A stretch of 58,849 nt of DNA from Listeria cossartiae subsp. cayugensis. GTDB lineage: Bacteria; Bacillota; Bacilli; Lactobacillales; Listeriaceae. The stretch covers positions 1-58,849 of the forward strand of contig NZ_JAARZC010000007.1 in the NCBI RefSeq assembly GCF_014229095.1, given 5' to 3'. Of this stretch, positions 7,644-16,243 are shown piece by piece. A program made the position numbers and the translations under genes. Positions within the stretch are counted from its first letter, which is position 1. Every line of letters starts with the position of its first letter. The notes below the pieces were generated by a model. The model was not told the origin of the DNA. It did not search any database and saw only the letters and a program-made list of their open reading frames with translations.

Positions 7644-7892
7644 TTAATTGAGAAACCAAAACAGAAATATAATAAGCGATAATCCCAGAAGGAATAGCCA
7701 TGTTTTTTTGATTAATTCAATAATCAAAAGTATAGTTCCACCCAAGGCAAAAAGATTAATGAACGATCCACCAGCAAAAAACAACAAAGTCTTCAATAAC
7801 AATAATGCTCCTAACAAACTAAACACCAACGTGCAATATGGACTATGTGCAAATTTTTGAAACAAAAGTATACTTTTTTCACGAATAGTCAT
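7644..7892 (-). CDS. Small membrane protein, 82 aa
   Basis: An 82-aa protein with two or three hydrophobic segments (about residues 18-38, 42-60 and 64-81) and almost no polar surface, ending FLFWFLN. Start ATG has AAGGGATGAGATAGA upstream. It lies immediately downstream of the methylase-helicase gene and its 18-bp palindrome. No family recognised. Small membrane proteins here could be holin-like or entry-exclusion-type, but nothing supports a specific role. Confidence 0.5.
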   Translation of the reverse strand: MTIREKSILLFQKFAHSPYCTLVFSLLGALLLLKTLLFFAGGSFINLFALGGTILLIIELIKKTWLFLLGLSLIIFLFWFLN

Positions 7893-7930
7893 TCTATCTC
7901 ATCCCTTCTGATTTATCTTAGCTTAATTAT

Positions 7931-7970
7931 AACATATATTTTATATTATGTATAATATAAAATATATGTT
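7931..7970. terminator. 18-bp perfect inverted repeat after the methylase-helicase
   Basis: AACATATATTTTATATTA (7931-7948) and its exact complement (7953-7970) are separated by 4 bases and followed by T-rich sequence. It is pure A/T apart from its ends. It may be a terminator, or an operator for the 82-aa gene. Confidence 0.5.
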
Positions 7971-7972
7971 TT

Positions 7973-10900
7973 TTATTTAATTTTTTCAACCTGTTCCTTT
8001 TCCACTTGCTTCTCTTGTGTGGCTGATCCTTGCAACTCTAATTGAAAGTTAAGCTTGTTTTGCTTTTCTAAACTGTCTTCCAATTCATTTTCATGAATGA
8101 AAGGTTTGGTTACTTCCACCTTAGTGTCCTCCCAATCTTTTAGATACATCTGCAAGTCAATTTTAGTTTTATCTAACTCTCCTGGGATACCATAGTATAC
8201 GTTCTCTAATTTGATGATATTTCCTATCCCCTTTTCAATTTGATAAGGGGTATCATATTCCTTTTCTCCTACTAAAAGTAAGTTCTTTTGAAAGTTACTT
8301 TTTGCCAGGTAAATATCAAAGTCATGAAAAGAACCAATTTTTTGTTTTTCTCCTGTTTCTAATTTCAATAACATAGAAATGTTTTCTAGCGCTAAACTCG
8401 CTTCTTTCCGGCTATCAAAGCACTTATCACCTAATTGAATAGCAAACGGAAGTTTAGCCCCGTCACTGTCCTTATTAGGGACTTTAATAGCATCCAGTTC
8501 TAAGCTCTCTACATCTTTCTGCAATTTTTTCACGTTTACCGGAAACTTCTCTTCCAGATCACTTTGCATTGTAAGTTTTGCATTTTGCCATTCTCCTTTC
8601 AAAATTTTCAACCGCATAACTTCATTATCCAAAGTCATTTTCTCTGCTAAAAGTGGATTACTTGTAGCAATTGCTTTTACTTCAGCTGCTGATAAAACAG
8701 TTTCATCTATATCCGAGCAATCACGTGAAATGCTTTTGCCCGTCATAACTTGTGAGATAAAACTAAGCTTTTGCTCTTGAATCTGCCAGAGATAGGCATC
8801 AAAAGTAGATTTAGTTACATAGCGATACATATAGACAGACTCATTAGTATTTCCTTGTCTAACAACACGTCCATCACGTTGGATAATATCAGAAGGGCGC
8901 CAAGGACAATCTAGGTGATGCCCAGCAACCAATTTATCTTGTACATTCGTACCAGTTCCGACTTTAGAGGTACTACCTAGAAGCACCCTTACTCGCCCAT
9001 CTCGAACCTTTTGAAAGAGCTTTTCTCTTTGCACGTCCGATTTCGCATCATGAATAAATGCTACTTGATCTTCCGGAATTCCTTTTTCAATTAAAATTCG
9101 TTTTACTTCATCGTACACATTAAATTTATCTTTTTTAGGTGTTCCAGAGTCACAAAATATCATTTGTGTCGATTTCAACTCTGTATGCTTTTCCCAAATT
9201 TGATAAACATTTTCCGCACAGGTGTTTAACTTGCTTCCCTGATCATTTGGTGCCAATGGATTAAGCAGCCGAGGATCAATTGCTAACAATTTTGCTTCGT
9301 GTGTGAGCTTCAGCATATTATCAGTCGAAGAATCTACTGCTCCTAGCCTTATTTTTTCTGCACGATCCACAAAACTTTCCATAACTTCTAGTTGATATGG
9401 AGTAGCCTCTGTTGCTACAATTTCAGCTTGTCCTCCATTAATAATTGGCACAGGCAAATTTAACATATCACTTGTTTGAATATCCGCTACTTCTGAAAAT
9501 AAATTCATTAGCTCCGGTAAATTATGGAACTTAGCAAACCTTGCTTTCATTTTATAACCACCTCCTTCCGGTGTGGCTTCCAGACTAGAAACTACTTCTC
9601 CAAAGGTTGAAGCCCATTCATCAAAAGAACTTATAGACATTTGATCCAAAGCATCTGGTTGTAAATAACGCTGCATTACGTACATTTCAGACATAGAATT
9701 AGAAATGGGAGTCCCAGTTGCAAACACCACACCTGCACCGTCTTGTATTTCTTGCATATACTGGCACTTCATTAACATATCCGTTGCCCTCTGACTATTT
9801 GACTGACTAATACCAGCAACCCCCTGCATTTTAGAATATACAAAACAATTCTTGTAATTATGTGCTTCATCAACAAACAAAAAGTCTACGCCTAATTTTT
9901 CGAAGTCAATCACATTATCTTTCTTTGATGTATTATTTAACTTGTCTAAAGAAGTAGTTAATTTCTTCTTCATGCCTTCCATTTGTTTAATTGTCCACTT
10001 TTGCCCACTTGTTGCTTTTTGTTGATAAATTTCATTTTCTATCTCAGTAATTTGACTATTGATATAGTTGCTCTGCCTTTCTACACTCAGCGGCATTCTC
10101 TCAAACTGACTATGTCCAATCACAATTGCATCATAATTTCCAGTCGCGATTTTGGAAGTGAACGTCTTTCTATTCTCTTTTTGGAAATCCTTTTTACTAG
10201 AAATTAGTATGTTGGCTCCAGGGAAAAAGCGTAAAAACTCCATCCCCCATTGATCCATCAAATGATTAGGTACAACAAACATCGGTTTTTTTACTGTTCC
10301 AATTCTTTTTAAATACATGCCAGCTGCTATCATAGCTGCTGTCTTTCCGGCTCCAACTTCATGCGCCATAAGAGCAGTTTTTTTCTGTACAATTCTGGCA
10401 ATAACATTTTGTTGATGGGGACGAAGAGTCAATTCTTTACTCATGTTAGGAAAGCTCAAATAAGAACCATTAAAATTTTGTGGTACAATTCGATTAAAAC
10501 GATCATTGTAAAGTCTTCCTAATTTAACGGAACGATTTCGTTCTGCAAATAACCATGAGGCAAATTTTTCCTGTAACTGTTGTTGCTTCCCACGAACAAC
10601 CATTGTTTCTTTCGCATTCACAACGCGTTTTTCAATTAAATTACCATTCTCATCTAACTCTCTCACTGTGTTATAAATTGTTGAAGACTGTAGATTTAAA
10701 CAATCCTCCATAATTTCATATCCATTTAAGTGATCAGATCCAAAAGTTTTATTTGCACGAATGGATCGAGGTTCTCTAAATTTCCCTTGTATACTCCACT
10801 TAGAAGTAATGTTGCAATAGTCAATTCCTATGAAGTACTTATTTGTTTCTGAACGCCTATTGCCATAACTTGTTTCAAAACAGTCGTACATGAATTCTTC

Positions 10901-13900
10901 ATATATTTCCTTTGGAATCCAAGTCGAACCAATACTGTATTTAATTTCGGATGGTTTTAAATCAACTGGCTGTACACTTTCCAAAGCATCCACATTTCTT
11001 CCATATATTTCCGGATGGATACTAGCAATTTTCCGTGCTTGTGCAAGCTTTGTTTTTACATCTCCCGAAAGATATGCCTCTTTGGTTACCCATTCACCTG
11101 CAATAGTTTCCGTCGGTTCTGGCTCAAAAAGCACATTGGTGTATGGCTCAAAATAAATACTAGTGTCCAACTCTTCAATGAGTTTTTCTTGAGAAACTTG
11201 ATAGACACCTTTCATCAATCCTAAGTCTACATAACCCACTTTATTTAGCGAATAAATTAGCGCTTCTTCAGCAGTCGTTATATTTACGGTTTCAAGCGCT
11301 GGTCTGATAGTCGCTTCTGAGAAAATCATCGCTTTATGGAATTGCTTGTTTTCATTATCCGGAACTTCAATGGAGCGCAGTAATGGCAATTGATCATCTG
11401 CTTGAAAAGCTAGTTGGTTTGCTCTATCATTAATGAATCCATTTTTACGAACGAATTCATCGTATACTTCGTTTAAAATTAATTGCGCATTTTCTAGTTC
11501 TTGCTGTTCATAGGAGCTCTCCTGAATATTAATAACATCTAATAAAGCATCCTTTATTTTGAGCATACCTTTGATTCTTTCTGCTGCTTTCCCGGTGATA
11601 TCTTTCCTTTCTAAGACATCTTTTTCCACATAGTAAATAGAATCGTTCATTATCTTGTAGGTGAAACATCTTTCATCCGTCCTAGGAATAAACGATTCCC
11701 CTTTTACCTTTTTCGTTTCATTAGGGATGGTTTTTTCATTAACTGTATCCATTTCAGCATTCCAACTAAAAGAAGACTCTGATAGCTTTGAGCGCAGTCT
11801 TTCTTGAAACGCAACTTTATCATAATCTGGAATAAATACTTCTTCCGTCTGTCCGTGGAAGTTTTTTACTCGTATATCCCCTAAAATGTTAGTTGGATTA
11901 TCTATGAAATATTCATTCCTCCATAGTTTTTCATTTCCTAACTGTTTGGAATCCAGCCAGGTTGCCGAAGGGTCATTTTTCACCTCATCCTTAGAAGTAT
12001 CTAATGTAGCTTGTACCTCGGATTTTTTCTGGAAAAATATTAAATCAGAAGTAACATTTGTTCCTCCAACCTGTTTAAACACATTGGAGGGCAATCTGAC
12101 ACCAGCAACTAAGTCAAGTTTCTCAGCTAATTCCATTCTAGCTTTGCTATCCTTTTTATCCATTGTTCCTGTGGAAGTGATAAAAGCCATTACTCCACCT
12201 GGTTTAAGAAGTTTCGCCGACTTTTGCATAAAATAGTCATGAATTTTGTAGTTTTTCTTCATGTCTTTATCACTTATTTCAAAATCTCCAAATGGGATAT
12301 TACTAATAATCAAATCGAAACTTTCTTCTCTAAAATGACTTTTTTCAAAACCTTTTATCTGAATATCAGCATCAGGATACAAATACTTGGCGATTTTTCC
12401 AGTGAGTGGATCCAACTCCACACCATGCAACTTAGAACTTCTTAATTTTTCCGGTAACTTGGAAAAAAAGTTCCCCGTTCCCATCGATGGATCTAAAATG
12501 TTACCGCCAGTAAAACCTTTACTTACAAGCATTTTGTATACTTCTTCTACAATAAATGGCTCTGTATAATAAGCTGTTAAAACACTACTTCTGGCTTTTA
12601 CATACATATCTTCCGGTAATAACTTTTTTAACTGCTTATATTCTTTTTCCCATGTTGCATTAGATGGATCAAAAACTTCTTGTAGTCCACCCCAGCCAGT
12701 AAAGCGTGCTAAAACCTGTTGTTCTTCTAAGCTAGGTTCACGGTTAGCAGCTTCTAATACCTGGATCAATTGAATAGCTTCCATATTCGCCTTAAATTTA
12801 GCTTTCGCCCCTTTTGGATAAGGATTATTTTCATCTCTATAGTAGTTACTTCCTTTTTTAGAAGGTGGGTTTTGAATTTTCACTACCCCCGAATTCTCAC
12901 TAATTTCCATGCTTGGCGTATTATCATCCATTGATTGCGAAAACAAATCAAATTCTTCCGCAAAAAAAGAAGCTTCTGTAAGTACAGAAACTTCCTTTTC
13001 ATTATGATTATTGTCAGTTATCGTGGTTGAAGAATGAAGTCTTTCATCACTGTTTCTTTCGCCATCATTCTTATCCAATTCAGGTGCTTCGTCACGACTA
13101 ACGGATTGTGGCTCTCTGGTCTGGGGTAATTTTTCTCCAGTATTGCTTCCAGGCTCATTTGTTTTCGTGTCGCTTCTAGTTCTATCTCCTGTAAAAATGG
13201 TAGGAGCTTTTTGTACATCATCAAATACTGATATCTCTCCGGCTTGTTCTCCTCCAGGTAGTCCAGTACCGCTTTCCCGTATTCCCCTACCTGCTTTCTC
13301 ACGTTCTGATTCGTTATTTTGATCTTGGGATAACTCTTTCCGTCCGGCATTTGTTCGTACATTATTTTTTCCCTGATTTTTTCGATGGTCATTATCTATC
13401 ATCCTCTCTTTGTCATACTCTTTCTTCCAGCTTTCAATTTCCGTTAATATTTGCCTTGCATTATTAAAAATAGTATTACCGATGTTTGCAAGTTGTTCTA
13501 GTGTTTGCAACTGTTCTAATGCTGAGAAGGCTATTTGGTAACGCTGACCTTCCACTTCATTCTCATTCAAAGGCTTTTCTGGAATACCTAATCTATGCTG
13601 CATTAAATAATAGACACTATTTCTTACCAATTCATTATTTGGTACATCTTGAATAATTCGTTTCATCATTCCAGCCCTTAATTGTTCAAAATAATCATCA
13701 GAGGGCTTTAAATTCCAAGAAGATACGAGTGCTTTATAAGAAGTTTCATCAAACTTCCACTGATCTAGCATAATAGGCTTACCATTTGTTTGATCTACAT
13801 CAAAAAGAGCATGTGTTTCAAAGGCTTTTTCCCCTTGAAAGTTCGTTACAACTATCGCTTTTGCGTGTTCATTCACTTGTCTTCCTAATTTTTGCCACAC

Positions 13901-14128
13901 TGCTTCACTCGCTAATGCAGTCACATAAGGCACTTGCGCATACGTAAGTAGCACATTATCAAAGCTATATTTATAAATATTGGTAGAAAATGCTAAAAAT
14001 CGTTGCCATTCTCTCGGATTTTTTTTAAATAAAGAAGCCATCTCACCAAATAAATCTAATAAATTGGTTTGATTAGCATCTAGTACAAATTTTTCTTTCA
14101 TCATAACACCCATTTTTATATTATGCAA
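7973..14128 (-). CDS. Giant N6-methyltransferase/SNF2-helicase fusion protein of conjugative elements
   Basis: A 2051-aa protein. Residues about 10-240 resemble an ArdC-like single-strand DNA-binding region. A low-complexity hydrophilic linker at about 245-370 follows. A methyltransferase core has DPSMGTGNF near 544 and SNIPFGDF near 611 (a variant of NPPY). A SNF2-type helicase has EVGAGKT near 1261, VDEAHNYKN near 1420 and QRDGRVVRQG near 1747. Such fusions (DarB/BarB-like) travel with conjugative plasmids and ICEs and are thought to protect or remodel incoming DNA. It lies downstream of relaxase-region genes. The start may be ATG 9 or 10 codons in. The linker contains one copy of a PPSKKG repeat near 420 and overlaps a nested ORF. 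Confidence 0.85.
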   Translation of the reverse strand: MHNIKMGVMMKEKFVLDANQTNLLDLFGEMASLFKKNPREWQRFLAFSTNIYKYSFDNVLLTYAQVPYVTALASEAVWQKLGRQVNEHAKAIVVTNFQGEKAFETHALFDVDQTNGKPIMLDQWKFDETSYKALVSSWNLKPSDDYFEQLRAGMMKRIIQDVPNNELVRNSVYYLMQHRLGIPEKPLNENEVEGQRYQIAFSALEQLQTLEQLANIGNTIFNNARQILTEIESWKKEYDKERMIDNDHRKNQGKNNVRTNAGRKELSQDQNNESEREKAGRGIRESGTGLPGGEQAGEISVFDDVQKAPTIFTGDRTRSDTKTNEPGSNTGEKLPQTREPQSVSRDEAPELDKNDGERNSDERLHSSTTITDNNHNEKEVSVLTEASFFAEEFDLFSQSMDDNTPSMEISENSGVVKIQNPPSKKGSNYYRDENNPYPKGAKAKFKANMEAIQLIQVLEAANREPSLEEQQVLARFTGWGGLQEVFDPSNATWEKEYKQLKKLLPEDMYVKARSSVLTAYYTEPFIVEEVYKMLVSKGFTGGNILDPSMGTGNFFSKLPEKLRSSKLHGVELDPLTGKIAKYLYPDADIQIKGFEKSHFREESFDLIISNIPFGDFEISDKDMKKNYKIHDYFMQKSAKLLKPGGVMAFITSTGTMDKKDSKARMELAEKLDLVAGVRLPSNVFKQVGGTNVTSDLIFFQKKSEVQATLDTSKDEVKNDPSATWLDSKQLGNEKLWRNEYFIDNPTNILGDIRVKNFHGQTEEVFIPDYDKVAFQERLRSKLSESSFSWNAEMDTVNEKTIPNETKKVKGESFIPRTDERCFTYKIMNDSIYYVEKDVLERKDITGKAAERIKGMLKIKDALLDVINIQESSYEQQELENAQLILNEVYDEFVRKNGFINDRANQLAFQADDQLPLLRSIEVPDNENKQFHKAMIFSEATIRPALETVNITTAEEALIYSLNKVGYVDLGLMKGVYQVSQEKLIEELDTSIYFEPYTNVLFEPEPTETIAGEWVTKEAYLSGDVKTKLAQARKIASIHPEIYGRNVDALESVQPVDLKPSEIKYSIGSTWIPKEIYEEFMYDCFETSYGNRRSETNKYFIGIDYCNITSKWSIQGKFREPRSIRANKTFGSDHLNGYEIMEDCLNLQSSTIYNTVRELDENGNLIEKRVVNAKETMVVRGKQQQLQEKFASWLFAERNRSVKLGRLYNDRFNRIVPQNFNGSYLSFPNMSKELTLRPHQQNVIARIVQKKTALMAHEVGAGKTAAMIAAGMYLKRIGTVKKPMFVVPNHLMDQWGMEFLRFFPGANILISSKKDFQKENRKTFTSKIATGNYDAIVIGHSQFERMPLSVERQSNYINSQITEIENEIYQQKATSGQKWTIKQMEGMKKKLTTSLDKLNNTSKKDNVIDFEKLGVDFLFVDEAHNYKNCFVYSKMQGVAGISQSNSQRATDMLMKCQYMQEIQDGAGVVFATGTPISNSMSEMYVMQRYLQPDALDQMSISSFDEWASTFGEVVSSLEATPEGGGYKMKARFAKFHNLPELMNLFSEVADIQTSDMLNLPVPIINGGQAEIVATEATPYQLEVMESFVDRAEKIRLGAVDSSTDNMLKLTHEAKLLAIDPRLLNPLAPNDQGSKLNTCAENVYQIWEKHTELKSTQMIFCDSGTPKKDKFNVYDEVKRILIEKGIPEDQVAFIHDAKSDVQREKLFQKVRDGRVRVLLGSTSKVGTGTNVQDKLVAGHHLDCPWRPSDIIQRDGRVVRQGNTNESVYMYRYVTKSTFDAYLWQIQEQKLSFISQVMTGKSISRDCSDIDETVLSAAEVKAIATSNPLLAEKMTLDNEVMRLKILKGEWQNAKLTMQSDLEEKFPVNVKKLQKDVESLELDAIKVPNKDSDGAKLPFAIQLGDKCFDSRKEASLALENISMLLKLETGEKQKIGSFHDFDIYLAKSNFQKNLLLVGEKEYDTPYQIEKGIGNIIKLENVYYGIPGELDKTKIDLQMYLKDWEDTKVEVTKPFIHENELEDSLEKQNKLNFQLELQGSATQEKQVEKEQVEKIK
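12848..12881. repeat. Dispersed PPSxKG repeat, copy in methylase-helicase
   Basis: ACTTCCTTTTTTAGAAGGT followed by GGGTTTTGAATTTTC. It encodes KIQNPPSKKGS in the minus-strand helicase frame. The first 26 bases match the copy at 18112 with one mismatch. Confidence 0.8.
13018..13392 (-). CDS. Nested out-of-frame TnpV-like ORF inside the methylase-helicase gene
   Basis: A 124-codon ORF lies in the +1 frame of the 2051-aa gene, on the same strand. Its product reads like a TnpV-family protein: KQVGEYGKAVLDYLEENKP (residues 32-50), then YQYLMMYKKLLPFLQEIE, then LNWIRMMAKETVMKDFI near the C-terminus. TnpV proteins occur in Tn4451-like elements and mobile regions; their function is unclear. The main frame here is the low-complexity linker, as expected if that frame was the later one. 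Possible ribosome-binding site AGAGAGGATGA about 9 bases upstream of the ATG. Expression is unproven. Confidence 0.55.
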   Translation of the reverse strand: MTIEKIREKIMYEQMPDGKSYPKIKITNQNVRKQVGEYGKAVLDYLEENKPERYQYLMMYKKLLPFLQEIELEATRKQMSLEAILEKNYPRPESHNPLVVTKHLNWIRMMAKETVMKDFILQPR

Positions 14129-14151
14129 ATTATAAAAGTTATACCAAGGTA

Positions 14152-15051
14152 TTAATGATTAATTCCTTGGTTATGTCCTTTATCTTTTAAATCTTCTACT
14201 TGTTTTTGATCTAAATCTAATTTTTCTAGCGCATCATTTTGAGATACACCATTTGAGAAGTAAGCTAGGCTATATGATGAATTTTCCAAAACAGCTTCCT
14301 GTTCGCTAGTCATTGTTTGGTTTTTCGCGATTAAAGCAGTTTGCGTTTCAGGTGTCATGATGATTGTACCACTTGTTGCCGCAGCTACTTCAAATAGTTC
14401 GTTTCCTTTCAAATCCAAAACTTCATCATTATCTAAGTACTCAAAATAACTGCTTAATACATTGTGAGAATCTCCCCTAACGCCTGCTTCATTGGAAGAT
14501 GTCATTTCGCCATTAGGCCATAAGAACATCGCTTCATCGGCATCTTTTGTAAAATGATGTCCATTATCATAAACAAATTGATTTAATTCTTCTTCATCAA
14601 ACAGAATATAATTAGTACTATTCATAGTTAATTCATCCAGATCTAGTTTTTTCAATCCTTGATTTTGAGAAATGCCTTCCGTAAAATATTCAATCTGGTA
14701 ACTTGAATTTCCGAGAATTTCTTGTTGTTCTTTAGTCATGGTTTGGTTTTCTGCAATTGAGGCTGTTTGAGATTCAGGTGATAATAAAACAGTCCCTACA
14801 GTGGAAGCTGCCACTTCAAGCATTTCATGTCGTGACATCTCAAAGATTTCATTCTTATCCAGGTATTCAAAATAACTACCTAAAACATTATGATCGTCAC
14901 CTCTGATACCATACTCATTAGAAGATGTCATATCTCCATTGGGCCATAAAAACATAGCCTCCTGAATATCCTCTGTAAAGTGATGCCCTGCTGCCTCCAC
15001 AAATTGGTGTAATCGATCTTCTTCAAACAACATAAAATTAGTACTGTTCAT
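14152..15051 (-). CDS. Tandemly duplicated acidic protein, possible DNA mimic
   Basis: A 299-aa protein made of two similar halves of about 145 residues. Both start MNSTN followed by YILF or FMLF, and share HHFT, EAMFLWPNG, MTSSNE, RGDxHNVL, SYFEYLD and TMTxEQ. The second half begins with its own ATG near residue 143, pointing to gene duplication and fusion. It is very acidic. It sits upstream of the methylase-helicase gene and downstream of the metallopeptidase-like gene. Acidic repeat proteins near DNA-protection genes may be antirestriction DNA mimics; this is inference only. No family recognised. Confidence 0.6.
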   Translation of the reverse strand: MNSTNFMLFEEDRLHQFVEAAGHHFTEDIQEAMFLWPNGDMTSSNEYGIRGDDHNVLGSYFEYLDKNEIFEMSRHEMLEVAASTVGTVLLSPESQTASIAENQTMTKEQQEILGNSSYQIEYFTEGISQNQGLKKLDLDELTMNSTNYILFDEEELNQFVYDNGHHFTKDADEAMFLWPNGEMTSSNEAGVRGDSHNVLSSYFEYLDNDEVLDLKGNELFEVAAATSGTIIMTPETQTALIAKNQTMTSEQEAVLENSSYSLAYFSNGVSQNDALEKLDLDQKQVEDLKDKGHNQGINH

Positions 15052-15084
15052 TCTTTTTCCTCTTTTCTTTTAATTTATTTACAT

Positions 15085-15123
15085 AAAAAAGAAACCTCAA
15101 AGAATTGCAGAGGCTTCTTTTTA
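15085..15123 (-). terminator. Terminator after the metallopeptidase-like gene
   Basis: GAAGCCTC and GAGGTTTC on the minus strand form a stem followed by six Ts, between the stop of the 290-aa gene and the start of the duplicated acidic gene. Confidence 0.65.
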
Positions 15124-15161
15124 TTGCCTAATTTAATTGACTTACCTATATCCAGCATGTT

Positions 15162-16034
15162 TTACTTTGTTGATCCGCTTGATGGTAATTCTTTCATTAC
15201 TTTCAATGAAACACCCATCAACCCTTCTACTTTTGCTCTCTCTTCATTCAAATCTTTTGCATCAATTTTCTTGACCCAATTTCGTTTTCCAACGTTATAT
15301 GCGCCATATTTATAGCCCAATTTCCGCAGCGTTAGCCGATGGTCATAGGCGTTACGAATAACGAGATAATAAACAAAAGAGGTTTGAAAGTCCACTGCAT
15401 GATGTACACAAATTGATTTATCTTCTATACCTAGTTCATTCAGTTCACTTTTTTCTTCCCACACAGTATCCCGATTAAATTCTCCTCTCCAAACCTCTTC
15501 AAAACTGAGATATTTATATCCCCAATCTTTTAATACATCTCGGAATTCGTAACCGTTTTTCACATCTAAATAGAAAATGTTGTCTTTGTAGGAAATTTCT
15601 GGGATTTTCCAATAAACAACTGGTCCATGAAATTTTTCTAGCTTTTCCAATTCTTTTACACTGATCAAATTTAAGTCCATCTTTGCTAACAATTTCATTC
15701 CGACTGCAGTCACCAATACATTATGATAATACGTGTAAAATCTTTCTCTATGTGCTGACTCCCCATAAAACGTATATTCAATATGATGTGATAAGTCATG
15801 CAATGCTGTAAGAAGTATTTCTTTTGAGTCCCTGGACAAATTAAAGATACGAATTCGATGAAGATCAGCATTATAATCACCATCTTTTTTTGCTTCTTTA
15901 CGCTGACATTCCACCGAAAACCGTTGTAATTTTTCTAACGGATGCGTGTTGCTAGGGAATGCATACTCCAGAACATCATTTAACAAAGTCTTAATCTCCA
16001 TGTTCGTATTGTTGCCATTTAGCTCTGCCATCAA
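15162..16034 (-). CDS. Metallopeptidase-like protein with HDxxHH motif and C-terminal repeat domains
   Basis: A 290-aa protein. Residues about 15-120 resemble a SprT/ArdC-like zinc peptidase fold: LHDLSHHIEYTFYG near 77-91 followed by HRERFYTYYHNVL. The canonical HExxH is HDLSH, with Asp for Glu, so catalysis is uncertain. Residues about 150-270 contain two similar alpha/beta units (YEFRDVLKDWGYKYLSFEEVW and YDHRLTLRKLGYKYGAYNVGKRNW). It overlaps the 66-aa gene by 4 bp and lies in the relaxase operon. A role in processing transferred DNA or proteins is plausible but unproven. Confidence 0.55.
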   Translation of the reverse strand: MMAELNGNNTNMEIKTLLNDVLEYAFPSNTHPLEKLQRFSVECQRKEAKKDGDYNADLHRIRIFNLSRDSKEILLTALHDLSHHIEYTFYGESAHRERFYTYYHNVLVTAVGMKLLAKMDLNLISVKELEKLEKFHGPVVYWKIPEISYKDNIFYLDVKNGYEFRDVLKDWGYKYLSFEEVWRGEFNRDTVWEEKSELNELGIEDKSICVHHAVDFQTSFVYYLVIRNAYDHRLTLRKLGYKYGAYNVGKRNWVKKIDAKDLNEERAKVEGLMGVSLKVMKELPSSGSTK

Positions 16035-16231
16035 ATTTTCTCCTCTCTGCCTTTAGGACTATAAACAGGTCGATAAATGTTAGCTTGTTCACCTACCGTG
16101 GTGACAAATCCAACTAGTTTAACGTCACTTAGGCTAACGAATAAGTCTTCCTTAAAAAATTGAGTGTCTTCTTTTTTGTTTAAAATCGGTAGTTTACTAT
16201 CTAATACATATTGTAGTGTCACACTATACAA
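16031..16231 (-). CDS. Small hypothetical protein, 66 aa
   Basis: A 66-aa beta-rich protein (MYSVTLQYVLDSKLPIL, then LFVSLSDVKLVGFVTTVG) between the relaxase and the metallopeptidase-like gene, 12 bp after the relaxase stop and overlapping the next start by 4 bp. Its place in a tightly packed operon supports it being real. No family recognised. Confidence 0.5.
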   Translation of the reverse strand: MYSVTLQYVLDSKLPILNKKEDTQFFKEDLFVSLSDVKLVGFVTTVGEQANIYRPVYSPKGREEKI

Positions 16232-16243
16232 ATGAATGCCCTC

